Positions 10,101-21,026 of a DNA stretch of 64,000 bases are shown piece by piece. Location: positions 73,699,495-73,763,494 of the forward strand of contig CP141127.1 in NCBI GenBank assembly GCA_035236585.1, read 5' to 3'. Position 1 is the first letter of the stretch, and each line of letters begins with the position of its first letter. Source of the DNA: Warburgia ugandensis. Taxonomy: Eukaryota; Streptophyta; Magnoliopsida; Canellales; Canellaceae. The translations under genes and the position numbers were made by a program. The notes under the pieces are model-generated. The model had not been told where the DNA came from. It saw only the letters and a program-made list of their open reading frames with translations, and searched no databases.

Positions 10101-10390
10101 GTTTAAAAGATGGTGTCCATGTAAAGGTTATTGATCTTCCATACTTTCACATTTAAGATATTATCATTGATGAGGACTGTAATAGAAAAAATAATTATAT
10201 ATGACTCTAATTTTTCCAGTTTTCAATGGTAAAGGATGGTTAGTGTGCTTTGCATACATAGATACATGTATGTAAAGCATCCTAACCATCCTTTATCAAT
10301 GAAAACTCAAAAAATTAGAGTAATCAAAGATAATATCTTAAATATGGAAGTATGGAAATCAATACCTTTACATGGACACCAGCTTTTAAG
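10101..10390. repeat. Long foldback (about 290 bp) with near-perfect inner stem
   Basis: The left arm 10,101-10,259 and right arm 10,266-10,390 are reverse complements along most of their length. The inner 55 bp on each side (10,204-10,259 against 10,266-10,322) pair almost perfectly across a loop of about 6 nt. The outer arms match through 'gatggtgtccatgtaaagg' on the left and its complement on the right. A roughly 30-nt insertion in the left arm (about 10,172-10,203) has no partner. No ORF, poly-A or LTR feature is present. It could be a foldback MITE or a young MIR-like/siRNA-producing locus. Confidence 0.7.
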
Positions 10391-13300
10391 CCGATTATGT
10401 TGCAACGTAAAACTGCTTTCTCGTGAATGAATTGATTCGCGAATTAGGTAATATATTGAAGGTAGTACCAAAATAAAGAAAGGTAATATATATAGGGATT
10501 CATGAGGATTTGGTTCCAAGCTTTCATTTTTGAAAGAAAATATCGTCCCAAACTATACCTTGCCAAGTAAGACATGGGAATACTAAAAGGAAACTTTTCT
10601 TTTATTTATTTGCTACTGATTCTATATACCCCCAAAGTGTGTCAGAGGATTTTGATCTTCATGCAGAAGATATATGTTGGTGGGTGCTTATTCACAGGGC
10701 AGGGGAGGGGGAGGATCACTCTTAGGGACTGATATAGTTAATAGAATGAGAGAGAAAAGCAAGCGCATACTAATTTAGGCTGCTTAGTCTCTGTTTGCAT
10801 ATTTTTATATATGTTTTGATAGTCCTCTCCTGCCAGTAGCTGCGCATGCGATCACCTATCCATAGATAAGTTTGTCTGCAGTTTCCTACCCCGTGCCAAA
10901 CAGCCACAAGAACAAAAAGTTAAGTGGGGTTACTTCTCGCTAATCAAACTCTCATTTGCCACATCTGACGACTTATAACTTGATTTAACGACTTTCAATG
11001 GACGTCTATCTTTGCATGATTTTGAGTCGCTATCTAATCAAAGATTCGTCTAGTTATTTCCTCACAATTATGATTCGTAATCGTGACGAGTGGCATCATC
11101 AGCTGATTGTCTAACCTTGATGTCGGGGGTAGATTAGACTTCAGAAAGTACACATACTTAGTACTAGGGACAAGGTTCGCTTTTCTGCTTAAAGCTCTAA
11201 TTCCTATCTATCTGTAATCATCTCAACAGTTGTCAAAGTGGGCCGTGCATAGTTTCCCAGAGACCTCTTCCACGAATCTGTGGACCTCAACCGACCATTC
11301 CGACTAAAATGAAAAGTGAATTCGACTTGCCGGGTCTTCGTGCCCAAGAAAAAAGGTTCCTATTGCAATTCTAAAATGAGTTTGGCGTGTTAAACTTGAT
11401 TATCCAAGAAATGGGGACTTTTCTGTTGCTTCTGTGAGTCAAAATGAGTTCCTGGCTTTTGGGCACAATTTCATACTAAATACTGCAACCTTTTTCTTCT
11501 TCCGTCGGATGACTGCACATTAATCTACTTCAAGAAAGTTTACACTCTTAAGCATCTTTCTTGTGTATGTGTATGAAAATGGTAGCCAATGGACCACTGA
11601 AGTAGGTATTAAGGCCTAATCTCCCTAATCTGAACTTGTTATCTTCGGGAACCCGTTATTGATGGGCCCGATCGAACATTACATCATATCCTGATCATCA
11701 TCTCATCGATTGTCATTTTCGTGGGAAGTGCAAATCATTGGGCATTTTTTTGTTTTGAAGTTTGTTTGAGGGTTACTGATTAAGACGAGGAGAACATCCA
11801 AATCGGTGACACATTAGGACCGTGATCCACCCATGGCCCCCAAATAAAGACAAGTTCCGATCCCCATCCACATTCCATGATGGGGAAGATTAGGCCTTAC
11901 TGTGCTTTAGAGAGGTCTCGCTTTCATCCACAAACCTATCTTCCGTGCTTCCGAAACGCCAAAACAAAAAGAAATATTAATACAAAAAACCCTTTTTTCT
12001 CCACCATTGAAGCTCCCAACTTAGCCGTACTGAAAGTGAAAAGAGCATCTATTTGAATAGACAGATTATATAGTGGTGGCCGGACCATAATGTGTTAGTC
12101 TGGTCGGGGGGTTGTAGGGGGCAAATAGACTCTACTTTTCAGTGATCAAGACCACTTATCACTGTGCTTTATCCCTAATAGTCTCACGCATCAGACAATC
12201 TCAACCTTTGATTGTTTTGAAATCCTGATCGTCCCTTTCACAACTGGAAACAATTAGAGGGCAGGATCATCTGATGTGGGAGATTTAGGGCATCAACTAT
12301 TTAAGACAGGGCATAAATTATGAAAGATATGCATGACCAGAAAGCCGGCCTCGTAGTACTTTTAGCTGTCGGTGTACACTTGGTCTTTAGTCTCCCGACC
12401 AGCACGGTGAAACTCCACTTTGAATATATGGAAAAGACCAAGGTCCACCTTAAGAAGTTGAAGTGGCCTGTTATAGGTACAGCTCCCCTTAAAAGGGCGA
12501 CCATGACAGCTCGCTACCTACTTGCTTGCAATCCCATATCTATACAAACTCACATGCAACTGAAACCCGTGATGGTCTCAATCTCCCTCTTTTTCTTTTG
12601 TTTTCTAACAGCCCTAGAATTCTAGGTTCTGTGAGCGCATCCCATCCCTTCCTTGGGCATATATGCCTGATAAATCCTAGATTCCCACTAGAGAGAAAAG
12701 AGCCAAAGAGAAAGGCTGCTTTTCCTCTAGTGGGTCGTGGACACGCTCACAAATCATGTCTTTGATGACTCTCTCTCTCTCTCCAACTTGATGCAATCTA
12801 TGAAGTATGGGCAATGCAGCATGGCTAACAAGACTTTAATCATGGCTCACATGAGAGTAAACCTGTACCACGAGAACTGCTTTCTTTCACCTCAAATAGT
12901 AGTCTTTGGATCCATCATTGTTATGGGTTTGGCTACTTGGAATCATGTGAAGCTTTTCTCCAGACGCACAGGCGATCACAGTAACAAAATTGGAAATGGA
13001 AGATGCGGTGATCTTACTCACTCGGACGGTTGGTGCATGTCCTTGTCCACTGAGTAATTTCATATTTTGTGTGTCCTAATCTGTATCTTCCTGACAACTC
13101 GGTCAATCTGGTGGTGGATATCGCGTTGGAAGTTCGGACTCATGTCTAATTTGGGGCCCATTATGAAATAGTCTACATTCTCTCACCATATACAAAGTTA
13201 ACGCGGCGCTAAGGCGTCGAGAATTTTACGCATGTCTGAAAAGGATTGATAAAGAAGCTCTTGTTAGTAGTTCATCATTAGAGGTTACTGATCCATCAAT

Positions 13301-14068
13301 TTGTGTAACTAACAAAAAAGAAAGACTAAGAAGACTGGAGCTGCTCGAGCCAATCTGTTAATGGCATTGTAGGAACATGTTTGTACTTTCTGTCTCCTTA
13401 TCACTGTTGGGTGGGTCTCATGGATAGTGATCTGACCCCTTCATATTGGCAGTCCTGAAACATGGTTCCAAATAGTTATACATTCCTAAACCTCGCATTA
13501 TATGTACTTAAATATGTTTATCTATGTTTCAGTAATCCAAATTGCAGGGGTGTTTGTTGTGGCGGGGTTGGTGTGGGGGAGAGCGGGGGCGGAGTGGTTG
13601 TTGCGGCGGGACGCGAGGTCGTCCATGGATGACTCAATCCATGGGTTCCTATCCCCGCCTCACAGAGTTTGAGATATAGAAACAAATCTGCTACGCAAAA
13701 GTTTATGTACATTGGTCAACCGTTGGGAAGAGTGAGAAGTAGTTCGAAACAACTGGAAACATAACTGGGGATTTTATTAATTGTTACTGAAATTTGTATT
13801 AATACAGTAATTTCGTGCTTATTTGGGTAAATCTGCACTTACTCGTTTTCTTTTTTGTACAAACTTTTGCACTTGGATTTTTTCTTTTTTAAACTCTGAA
13901 TTAAAGTAAAAGATTCAATTACCATGTGTACATCCATTTCAAAAACCAAAGACACTTTTCTCACTTATTCTATCTACAAAACTAAATTCACTACCCACTC
14001 TTTTTTTTGCACTCAATTTGAGGATATGAGAATTTGGAATTTGGGGACTTCTTGATGTATAAATTGGA
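10391..14068. other. Spacer with no recognised gene or transposon
   Basis: Higher in C+G than the flanks and without matches to the other repeats in the window, so probably single-copy. ORFs are short (up to 106 codons, 12,737-13,057, opening with GTG) and unrecognised. A 17-bp stem with an 18-nt loop (CCCACTAGAG... / ...CTCTAGTGGG) lies at 12,684-12,734. A GC-rich patch occurs at 13,545-13,625. A promoter or a dispersed small exon could be here without my seeing it. Confidence 0.35.
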
Positions 14069-14089
14069 ATATATATATATATATATATA

Positions 14090-14165
<76 letters not shown>
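14069..14165. repeat. Compound microsatellite (AT)12-(GA)36
   Basis: Uninterrupted AT dinucleotides from 14,069 to 14,092, then one G, then GA dinucleotides to 14,165. The Ser-Leu repeat ORF read across it on the minus strand is an artefact of the repeat. Confidence 0.98.
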
Positions 14166-14168
<3 letters not shown>

Positions 14169-14851
14169 AACGAAAGAAGAATAAAAAGAAAAGAAAAGTA
14201 GGCCTACTTTTAGTGCTTCTTTTCTATAACCCAAGCGTCGGGGGCCCACTAAAGTGATGCTTGATATTTTCAGTACCTCCTATCTTGAGAGGGAGAATCT
14301 AATGAAGGGTTTGAATCATAAACAACTCCAAAAAAAAAAATGTCTACTTTTAGTTTTAGTCTCTGCCAAAAAAAACCGGAGACAGAGATTAAGGGTCTTC
14401 TAGCTTTGATGGTGAGTGAAGACACTGAGAATGACAACAGCGAGTAAATGTCCAAAGGCACTCAATATGTGGGCTATTGAACCCTTTTTAGCTACATCCC
14501 CTTCTTTTCCTCCCATAAGCAACTCTAGCCCCTTTCCTTGGAATCTTGTAAATGGAGCATAAATATAAAATCAAGTACTACTAAAAGCATTGGCTAAAAA
14601 TACTTGGACGCAGCTATCCATTCACCTCAAGTCAACGTGTTTGGTTCTTCAGCGCCAATGATTCTGTAACTATTGTCCCCTTTGAAATGGGGCAAAAGAT
14701 GTGTATAGGGAAACTAAAACTGGTGAGGGTAGGACCATGGAACTTGCCTAGGGATGCATGAAATAAAGCAGCAGGCTTGACCACTTAGAAAGTGGGTGGA
14801 GTATATAATGATTTGTAGTACATGATGTCTTCAATAATAGAGAGGGAAAGA

Positions 14852-14870
14852 GGGGGGGGGGGGGGGGGGG
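14852..14870. repeat. Homopolymer of 19 G
   Basis: Nineteen consecutive G preceded by (GA)-rich sequence and followed by further G-rich bases to about 14,895. A likely G-quadruplex former, and length-unstable in sequencing. Confidence 0.95.
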
Positions 14871-14916
14871 CGTAGGGGGAGGCCGAGGGAGGGAGGAAGG
14901 CACTTTACGTTTGACA

Positions 14917-15211
14917 TGACCCACTCGTACCTTGATCTGGATTGCGGGGCGTTGTTGGGATTGCGTTGAATTGCAATGATTGGCCAGTGTATATTCTTTA
15001 TTTAGTGGGCTTTTGCCCGTTTAATGTGGACTGGTGCACATTGTTTCGTATGTGACCCACTCGTACCTTGATCTGGATTGCAGGGCCTTGTTGGGATTGC
15101 GTTGAATTGCAATGATTGGCCAGTGTATATTCTTTATTTAGTGGGCTTTTGCCCGTTTAATGTGGACACATTTTTTCGTATGTGACCCACTCGTACCTTG
15201 ATCTGGATTGC
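14917..15211. repeat. Tandem duplication, about 136 bp unit, two full copies and a partial third
   Basis: The anchor TGACCCACTCGTACCTTGAT begins at 14,917, 15,053 and 15,183. Spacings are 136 and 130 nt, the second unit lacking about 6 nt around 'ctggtgc'. The third copy is only the first 29 bp. No coding potential. Confidence 0.9.
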
Positions 15212-15493
15212 ATGATAAATTGGGCGATCCAAAGAACTAACTCATGAGATTCTAGCTCCCATATAAGTTTCTAATTTGTTACTGTCAAACTAGCATTATC
15301 AAGTATGCTTTTCTTTCTTTTCCTTTTTAAATATTGAATTGTATTAAAGTGAGGAAAATACAAAAAGGTTACATTATTAAAGATGGGAAAATAAAGTTCA
15401 AAATGATTAGGAAACACACTAACTAGAAGAACGCAAAAGAATAGGACGCGTGCAGTAAGGAAACTGCTATCATTGTTGATGGCCTTCGATAAT

Positions 15494-16990
15494 TGTAACG
15501 TCCCAGCTTATTGATACAAATTTTAATATTTTAAATTCATTTTGAAAGTTAGAATTCTTATTTTTTTAAAATTTCTTTACAAAATCAATTATGAATAATA
15601 ATATTTTTATAAAATTATTTTCAAAATACTCAAGCTCTGCCTATTTCAAAACAAGACTCACATATGAGTCACATCACATACCACTAAATTTTAAGTCATG
15701 CCCAAAGTTTATCATTAATAGTCCAATCATAAATGAAAATTTTATCAAAGTAAAGTTCAACACATAATGCTTTATTACACCAATAATCAATAAATATAAA
15801 TAAGAATGTAAATTCAATGTAGCGCCTCACTTCTGCACTAAGTTCCTTGTTCCTAGAAATCATTAAGATTTGCTCCTAGTGTCTTCTATACTAATTTGCA
15901 GGATTTTTGGTAAATTGAGTATATGCATATATAGTTAGTAGATAAGACTAAAAATACAAACTCAAAAACTATGGCATAGTAGCATGCCGATACTCGAATG
16001 ATTTTAAAATCATAATTTTCATTGGAGAAAATCTCACAACAAAATCTCTAATTAGTTACTCATGCAATGCATCGTAGCATATCCTTAACATACACATGCA
16101 CCTATATATCTCTCTATCTATAGAGAATAAATATATTAACTTGATAAAAGTAAAATCCTGATACATTAGAATTACTCAAAATAATGATATCAAAACTAAG
16201 AATTTAGCAGTCTTTCATGCCTATAGAGATTTCAAACTCTCATTAGCATGTTTGCCAATATGGTTGTGAGTACTCATCTATTAACTATAATCTAGGTTCA
16301 TCTATCAAACCATTACTATTGCTCTCTAGGAGCATAAAAAATGAAAATCTTGTGGGATCCAAACTTTGCTCACAACTAGCTTGGCTAAATTGTGTGCCCT
16401 CCAATATATTGAGGACTTCTAATGCATCCTCAGGGGGCCTACAGCTGTCTTGGAATTCTACCATCAATAGAAAAAAATGCTACCTTTTAGGCATTGGGTA
16501 CCTACCACCTATTATGGTTAAAGGGCAGGTGGATGACTTGTACAAACCTCCTAACATGGCTCCCACCAAGCTCTTTGCTTGCTTAAATCTCAAATCTTGG
16601 ATAACACTATCCTCATACATTTTGCAAAACTTATTTATATAATTTTCATAACATAGAATCATATAATAGCTCTTTTTCAATCAATATCAAAGTGCAAATC
16701 ATAACTCACGCCATAGAAGTTAGATCAAATTTCATCATATTATTTTAAAAACTAAATTCAAAACATTAAACCTTAGGCACATATTTATATCAAAACCAGA
16801 CATGACATAGCCTCAAATCATGTTTAAGGACATACCATTATTCATGCATCAAAGCATGCTAAAAAATTAGCTTAAGTTCTCAGAAACCATGTTTTCTATA
16901 ATTTAGTAACTTATTAAAAATCAATTCTTTAGCTAAAATAGTAGTTATCACATTGAGATTTCAATCCAAAAATCATTGTAATTAAGACAT
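15494..16990 (-). mobile_element. LTR-like fragment of a Ty3-gypsy (Del/Tekay-like) element
   Basis: It opens TGTAACGTCCCAGC, resembling the edge of the minus-oriented Del LTR at 62,076 (TGACACCCCAGG) and of LTR A (31,362). Further in, around 16,500-16,560, 'aaagggcaggtggatgac...' is placed as in the Del LTR segment near 55,755-55,800. The right boundary is not visible and seems cut by the CACTA element near 17.0 kb. There are no internal coding domains. Confidence 0.4.
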
Positions 16991-17039
16991 TAAATACTAC
17001 TACACATGAGGCTTTTAAAGTTAGTATAAAGAAGTTGTT

Positions 17040-18050
17040 ATTTTGACTACCGACTTCATAAATATTTTACAAAAATGATTTCAATAAGTAGTTTAATAGA
17101 AAAATGACTTCTTTAGTCTGGTGCAAAGAGAAATTTTTATGCGGGAAAGGACTTTTAAAAAATGACTTCAAAAGCCTACAATTATAAAGTCATTTTGACT
17201 TTAAAATTATAGGCTTTGAAAGTCGTTTGAATAAACAACTTTAAAAGTCTTCACTTTTGAAATCATTTGAAAAAAAAAAAAAAAACTTTTAAAGTCATTT
17301 ATAAAAAATTGGCTTTAAAAGTATAGACTTTTGAAGTCATTTGAATCAAACAACTTCAAAAGTCTAAAAATTTTAAAGTCTTTTGAAATGAACCACTTCA
17401 AAAGTCTAAAACACTTAAAGTCATTTGGGATAAATGATTTCAAAAGAATATACTTTTAAAGTCTTTTGAATCAAATGACTTTAAAAGTTTTAGATTTTTG
17501 AAGTCGTTTGTTTCAAACAACTTTAAAAGTTTTAGATTTTTAAAGTCATTTTCATTGGACTATAAATCCATTGTTTTATAAAACAACTTTAAGTTTTAAT
17601 AATTTTTTCATCAACTTTTGATTTGTTTTTCTCAACTATCTTCATCTATACACAAATTGAGGCTCATTGATTTTCATTGTGGGTGGAGCAAATCCCAAAT
17701 GTAAATTAGAATTTTATTTATATATTCTCTGTCAATATTGATCTTTGAGTCTTGGTTAGTATCCATTTTGTTTGTCTCATATATTATATATGTGCATGTT
17801 TGAAGAATTTTTGCATAGTACCTAGGTCTTTTGCATATTCTCGTATTTATTATGTAAAAATATCATAATTCAACACTGATTTATGTCAAACATTATTTGT
17901 TGTCATGCTAATTAGTGAATTTAAAGTCATGAAAAAAATGAGTTCAAGAAAAACTTTTAAAATCATTTTCCAAAAAATGACTTCAAACATTTCAACTTTT
18001 AAATTCATTTTCTAAAAATGACTTAAAAGTCCTTCTTCATCTATAAAAGG
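17040..18050. repeat. CACTA left subterminal repeats
   Basis: The motif AAATGACTTnAAAAGT and its complement ACTTTTnAAGTCATTT alternate about every 25-30 nt between 17,040 and 17,560, and again at 17,930-18,040, so neighbouring pairs form small hairpins. The same motif fills 24,485-25,100. CACTA transposases are known to bind arrays of subterminal repeats; the hairpin arrangement is what this sequence shows. Confidence 0.8.
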
Positions 18051-18649
18051 TTGAAGTAATCTCATTTTTTCTAGTATCCCATATTCATGTTCTTCATCTC
18101 ACAAGTTGCACGATGGCATCCTCCTATGGCAGTCTCTCTCTATCATGTTTTCCTTCTTGCTTTCCATTTTGGATATTTTGCTTGTTTGTGGCATGAAAAG
18201 TATTGTAAGTAAACCAAAACCTATTTTGTCACACATAACTTTCTTGTTACCAACTCTTTATGTTTGCATTTTGTAGATCAAGTGGGTTTTGTTACTACAG
18301 ATGATGTGGTTAAGAAGTGTATAAGATCGTCGTGATTTTGACAAAAAACATATGATTTCATTGCAAATAATAACTGCTTTTCTATCTAACCCTCACCACT
18401 GAAGAAATGAGACAATTAAAATTTGTAGTTCTCATTCAAAATTAGGTTTTGATAAAGAGAAATGGCTCCATCAAGTTGGCCAAGGAAGTTGTAGCTTAAA
18501 GCTTTACCCTCTCTTCCCCTAGAGTGGTGTCAGTTGAATAATAGAGGGGGCCAATTTTGATGAAATTGTTTCAGATTAGCTCTTTAGTCATGATCTTGCA
18601 TTAATAAGATCTAATAATATGCAACGTTTGATATATACATAATAAAAGG

Positions 18650-21026
18650 ATGACAAATAAGGAGTAAAGAAAATCCTAGCTGCACTAAGGTTGAAGTATG
18701 AGAAGATACATGCGTGTCCCAATGATTGAATCTTGTACAAGAAGGAGCATATGGATAAAACTACATGCCCAACTTATGGACAGTCAAGACGAAAGTTAAA
18801 GAAGAATTCAACTGAGAAGGTTCAGATGTTCTTGCAAAGATTTTATAGTATTTCCCTTGATTTTAAAGTTTATAAGAATGTTCTGTATTATAGGAACATG
18901 GAAGAAATTAGTATGACATGCAAAGAATAGAGTAGGTGATAGCTTTTATGCCATATAGTAGATAACCTAGCATGGAAGCTTGTAGACTTTATGTGGCCTA
19001 ATTTTGGTAAAGAATCTAAAAACTTGTGACTTGAATTATCTGCAAATGGGATTAGTCCTCATGGTTCTATGAGCAGCAAGTATAGTTGTTGGCCCATTAT
19101 ATTAGGTTGTTACAACGTCCTCCCATTTCTATGTAAGAAGAGGAAACTCATGATGTTAACTATGTTGATATTGTGTCCAAAGTAGCCAGGGAACAACATT
19201 GACATGTACTTGGCTCCCTTGATCAATAATCTTGAGATATTATTGAAAATAGGTGTTGAAAGCATACGACACATATAAGAGAGAGTCGTTCACCCTAAAG
19301 GCTATATTGTTGTAGACAATAAGCGACTTCCCTTCATATAATAATTCTTTTGGATGCATCATGAAGGGATACAATGCTTGTCCTGTCTATAGTGATCAAA
19401 CGTGTGCTGTATAACTTAAATATGGTAAGAAAATTGCATTCCTTGGCCACAAAAGATGGTTGCACAAAGACCATCTATACCATTTTAAGAAGGAAGAATT
19501 TAATGGTAGTGTAAAGACAAGGACACCTCCAAAGATGGTGATAGGACAACAAGTATTGGAGAAGGTTAAAAAAATTAATATCTTATGGGGAAAAAAGAAA
19601 TCAAGTAAAAGTATAGGTGAAAGCAATTGTAGAAGTTGTTGAAAGAAGAAATCAATATTCTTTTAGCTTGCATATTGGAAATCACTGCATCTACACCATG
19701 AGCATGATGTCATGCACATTGAGAAGAATGTGTGTGAAAGCTTGACTAGTACCTTGCTTGACATTCCAAGAAAAGAAAGGATGGACTTGTAGCTTGAATA
19801 GATATTATGAAGATAGGTTTGAAGAGGTGGTTGCATCCATAGGACAAGGGAAGTCAAGGAGCATACTTCCGTAAAGCAAGTTATATGCTCGATAGAGAGG
19901 AGAGAAAAATAGTGTAAAACCTTGTTTGAGCTCAAAGTCCCGAGCATTGTCTCCATGGAAGAGCTAAAATTGTTAGGGATCAAGTCCCATGATTGTCACG
20001 CAGTGATGCAACAACTCCTGCCTGTAACAATACATTAGATGTTATTGGACAAAGTTAGGGGTGCTATTATAAAATTTGCCACTTCTTTAATGCTTTGTGC
20101 ATGAAGGTGGTGGATGTTTCAAAATTACATGAAATTCAAGGACATCTAGTGACAACTTTATGTAAGCTTAAGACAATCTTCCCACCTTTTTTACATCATG
20201 GTACACATCATGGTACACTTAATAGTGTACCTCATTAATGAAGTTAGACTCTATGGGCCAGTTTACTTATGATGGATGTACCAGTTTAGAGGTACATAAA
20301 ATTTTTAAAAGGGTATGTATGAAATCACAACCAACCAAAGGGTGTATAGCTAAATGTTATATTACAGAGGAATTAGAGTTCTTATCAGAAGTGGATGCTA
20401 TTGGAATCCCAAGAAGAAACAATGGATTGCATTTCAAGATCCCAAGGTTGGTAAACCTCTATGAAGTGATTGTGTATTGATTGTTGACTATAAAGAATAG
20501 GACCATATGCATCTTTATGTGTTGCGAAATGTTGATGAATTCCAACCACACACTAAGTAAGTTGATCATGCACTTGGGTAAAAATTAATTATTAATGCTT
20601 ATATTTTTTTATTCATTAATTTGTATGTGTAGTGAACACAAGGATGTCCTCAAGGCATAGAATTCAATTTACACAAAGAAACAAAAGTGGCTACAATTTG
20701 AGAATTGTCACACTTTCAATACTTGGCTCCATTAGAAGGTAAAATGAAAGAATTCACACTTAATAAATTACATTATATATATATATATATATTTCTTACT
20801 TGCAACAATAATATCCCACTTAATATGTGTATACACATATTTAAGATCCGAAAAAAGTAGCAGGGAATAGTACATCCAAATCCTTGGACTCGTTGGCCAT
20901 GAGACCATGGCCAAAAGTAATAAAATATGCTAGATATGTGATCAATGGTTATCGCTTTTACACAAAAGACCTTGATAACTTAAGAGTGCAACAGAATAGT
21001 GGAGTTAGCTTGGTTGCCAATGCTAC
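18650..21026 (+). pseudogene. CACTA transposase remnant (Transposase_21 and DUF4218 parts)
   Basis: Frames shift repeatedly, but the family order is clear. About 18,700-18,810 reads IHACPND then TTCPTYGQSR, the cysteine-rich lead-in of Transposase_21. About 19,030-19,060 reads ELSANGISPHGSMSSKYS, where family members usually have Asp in place of the Asn. About 19,190-19,250 gives PGNNIDMYLAPLINNLE. A DUF4218-like block at 20,238-20,480 contains SQPTKGCIAKCYITEELEF. LYVLRNVDEFQPHTK (20,512-20,556), EHKDVLK and RYVINGYRFYTKD-LD (20,935-20,985) follow, then QNSGVSLVANA at the LTR insertion point. It would have cut and rejoined transposon ends. It is dead from multiple stops and the solo LTR. Confidence 0.8.

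Noticed and set aside
12737..13057. 106-codon ORF in single-copy spacer
   Set aside because: Opens with GTG, no recognisable domain, no splice or promoter context; treated as chance.
14013..14249. 78-codon minus ORF with a Ser-Leu repeat
   Set aside because: Produced by translating the (GA)n and (AT)n microsatellites.
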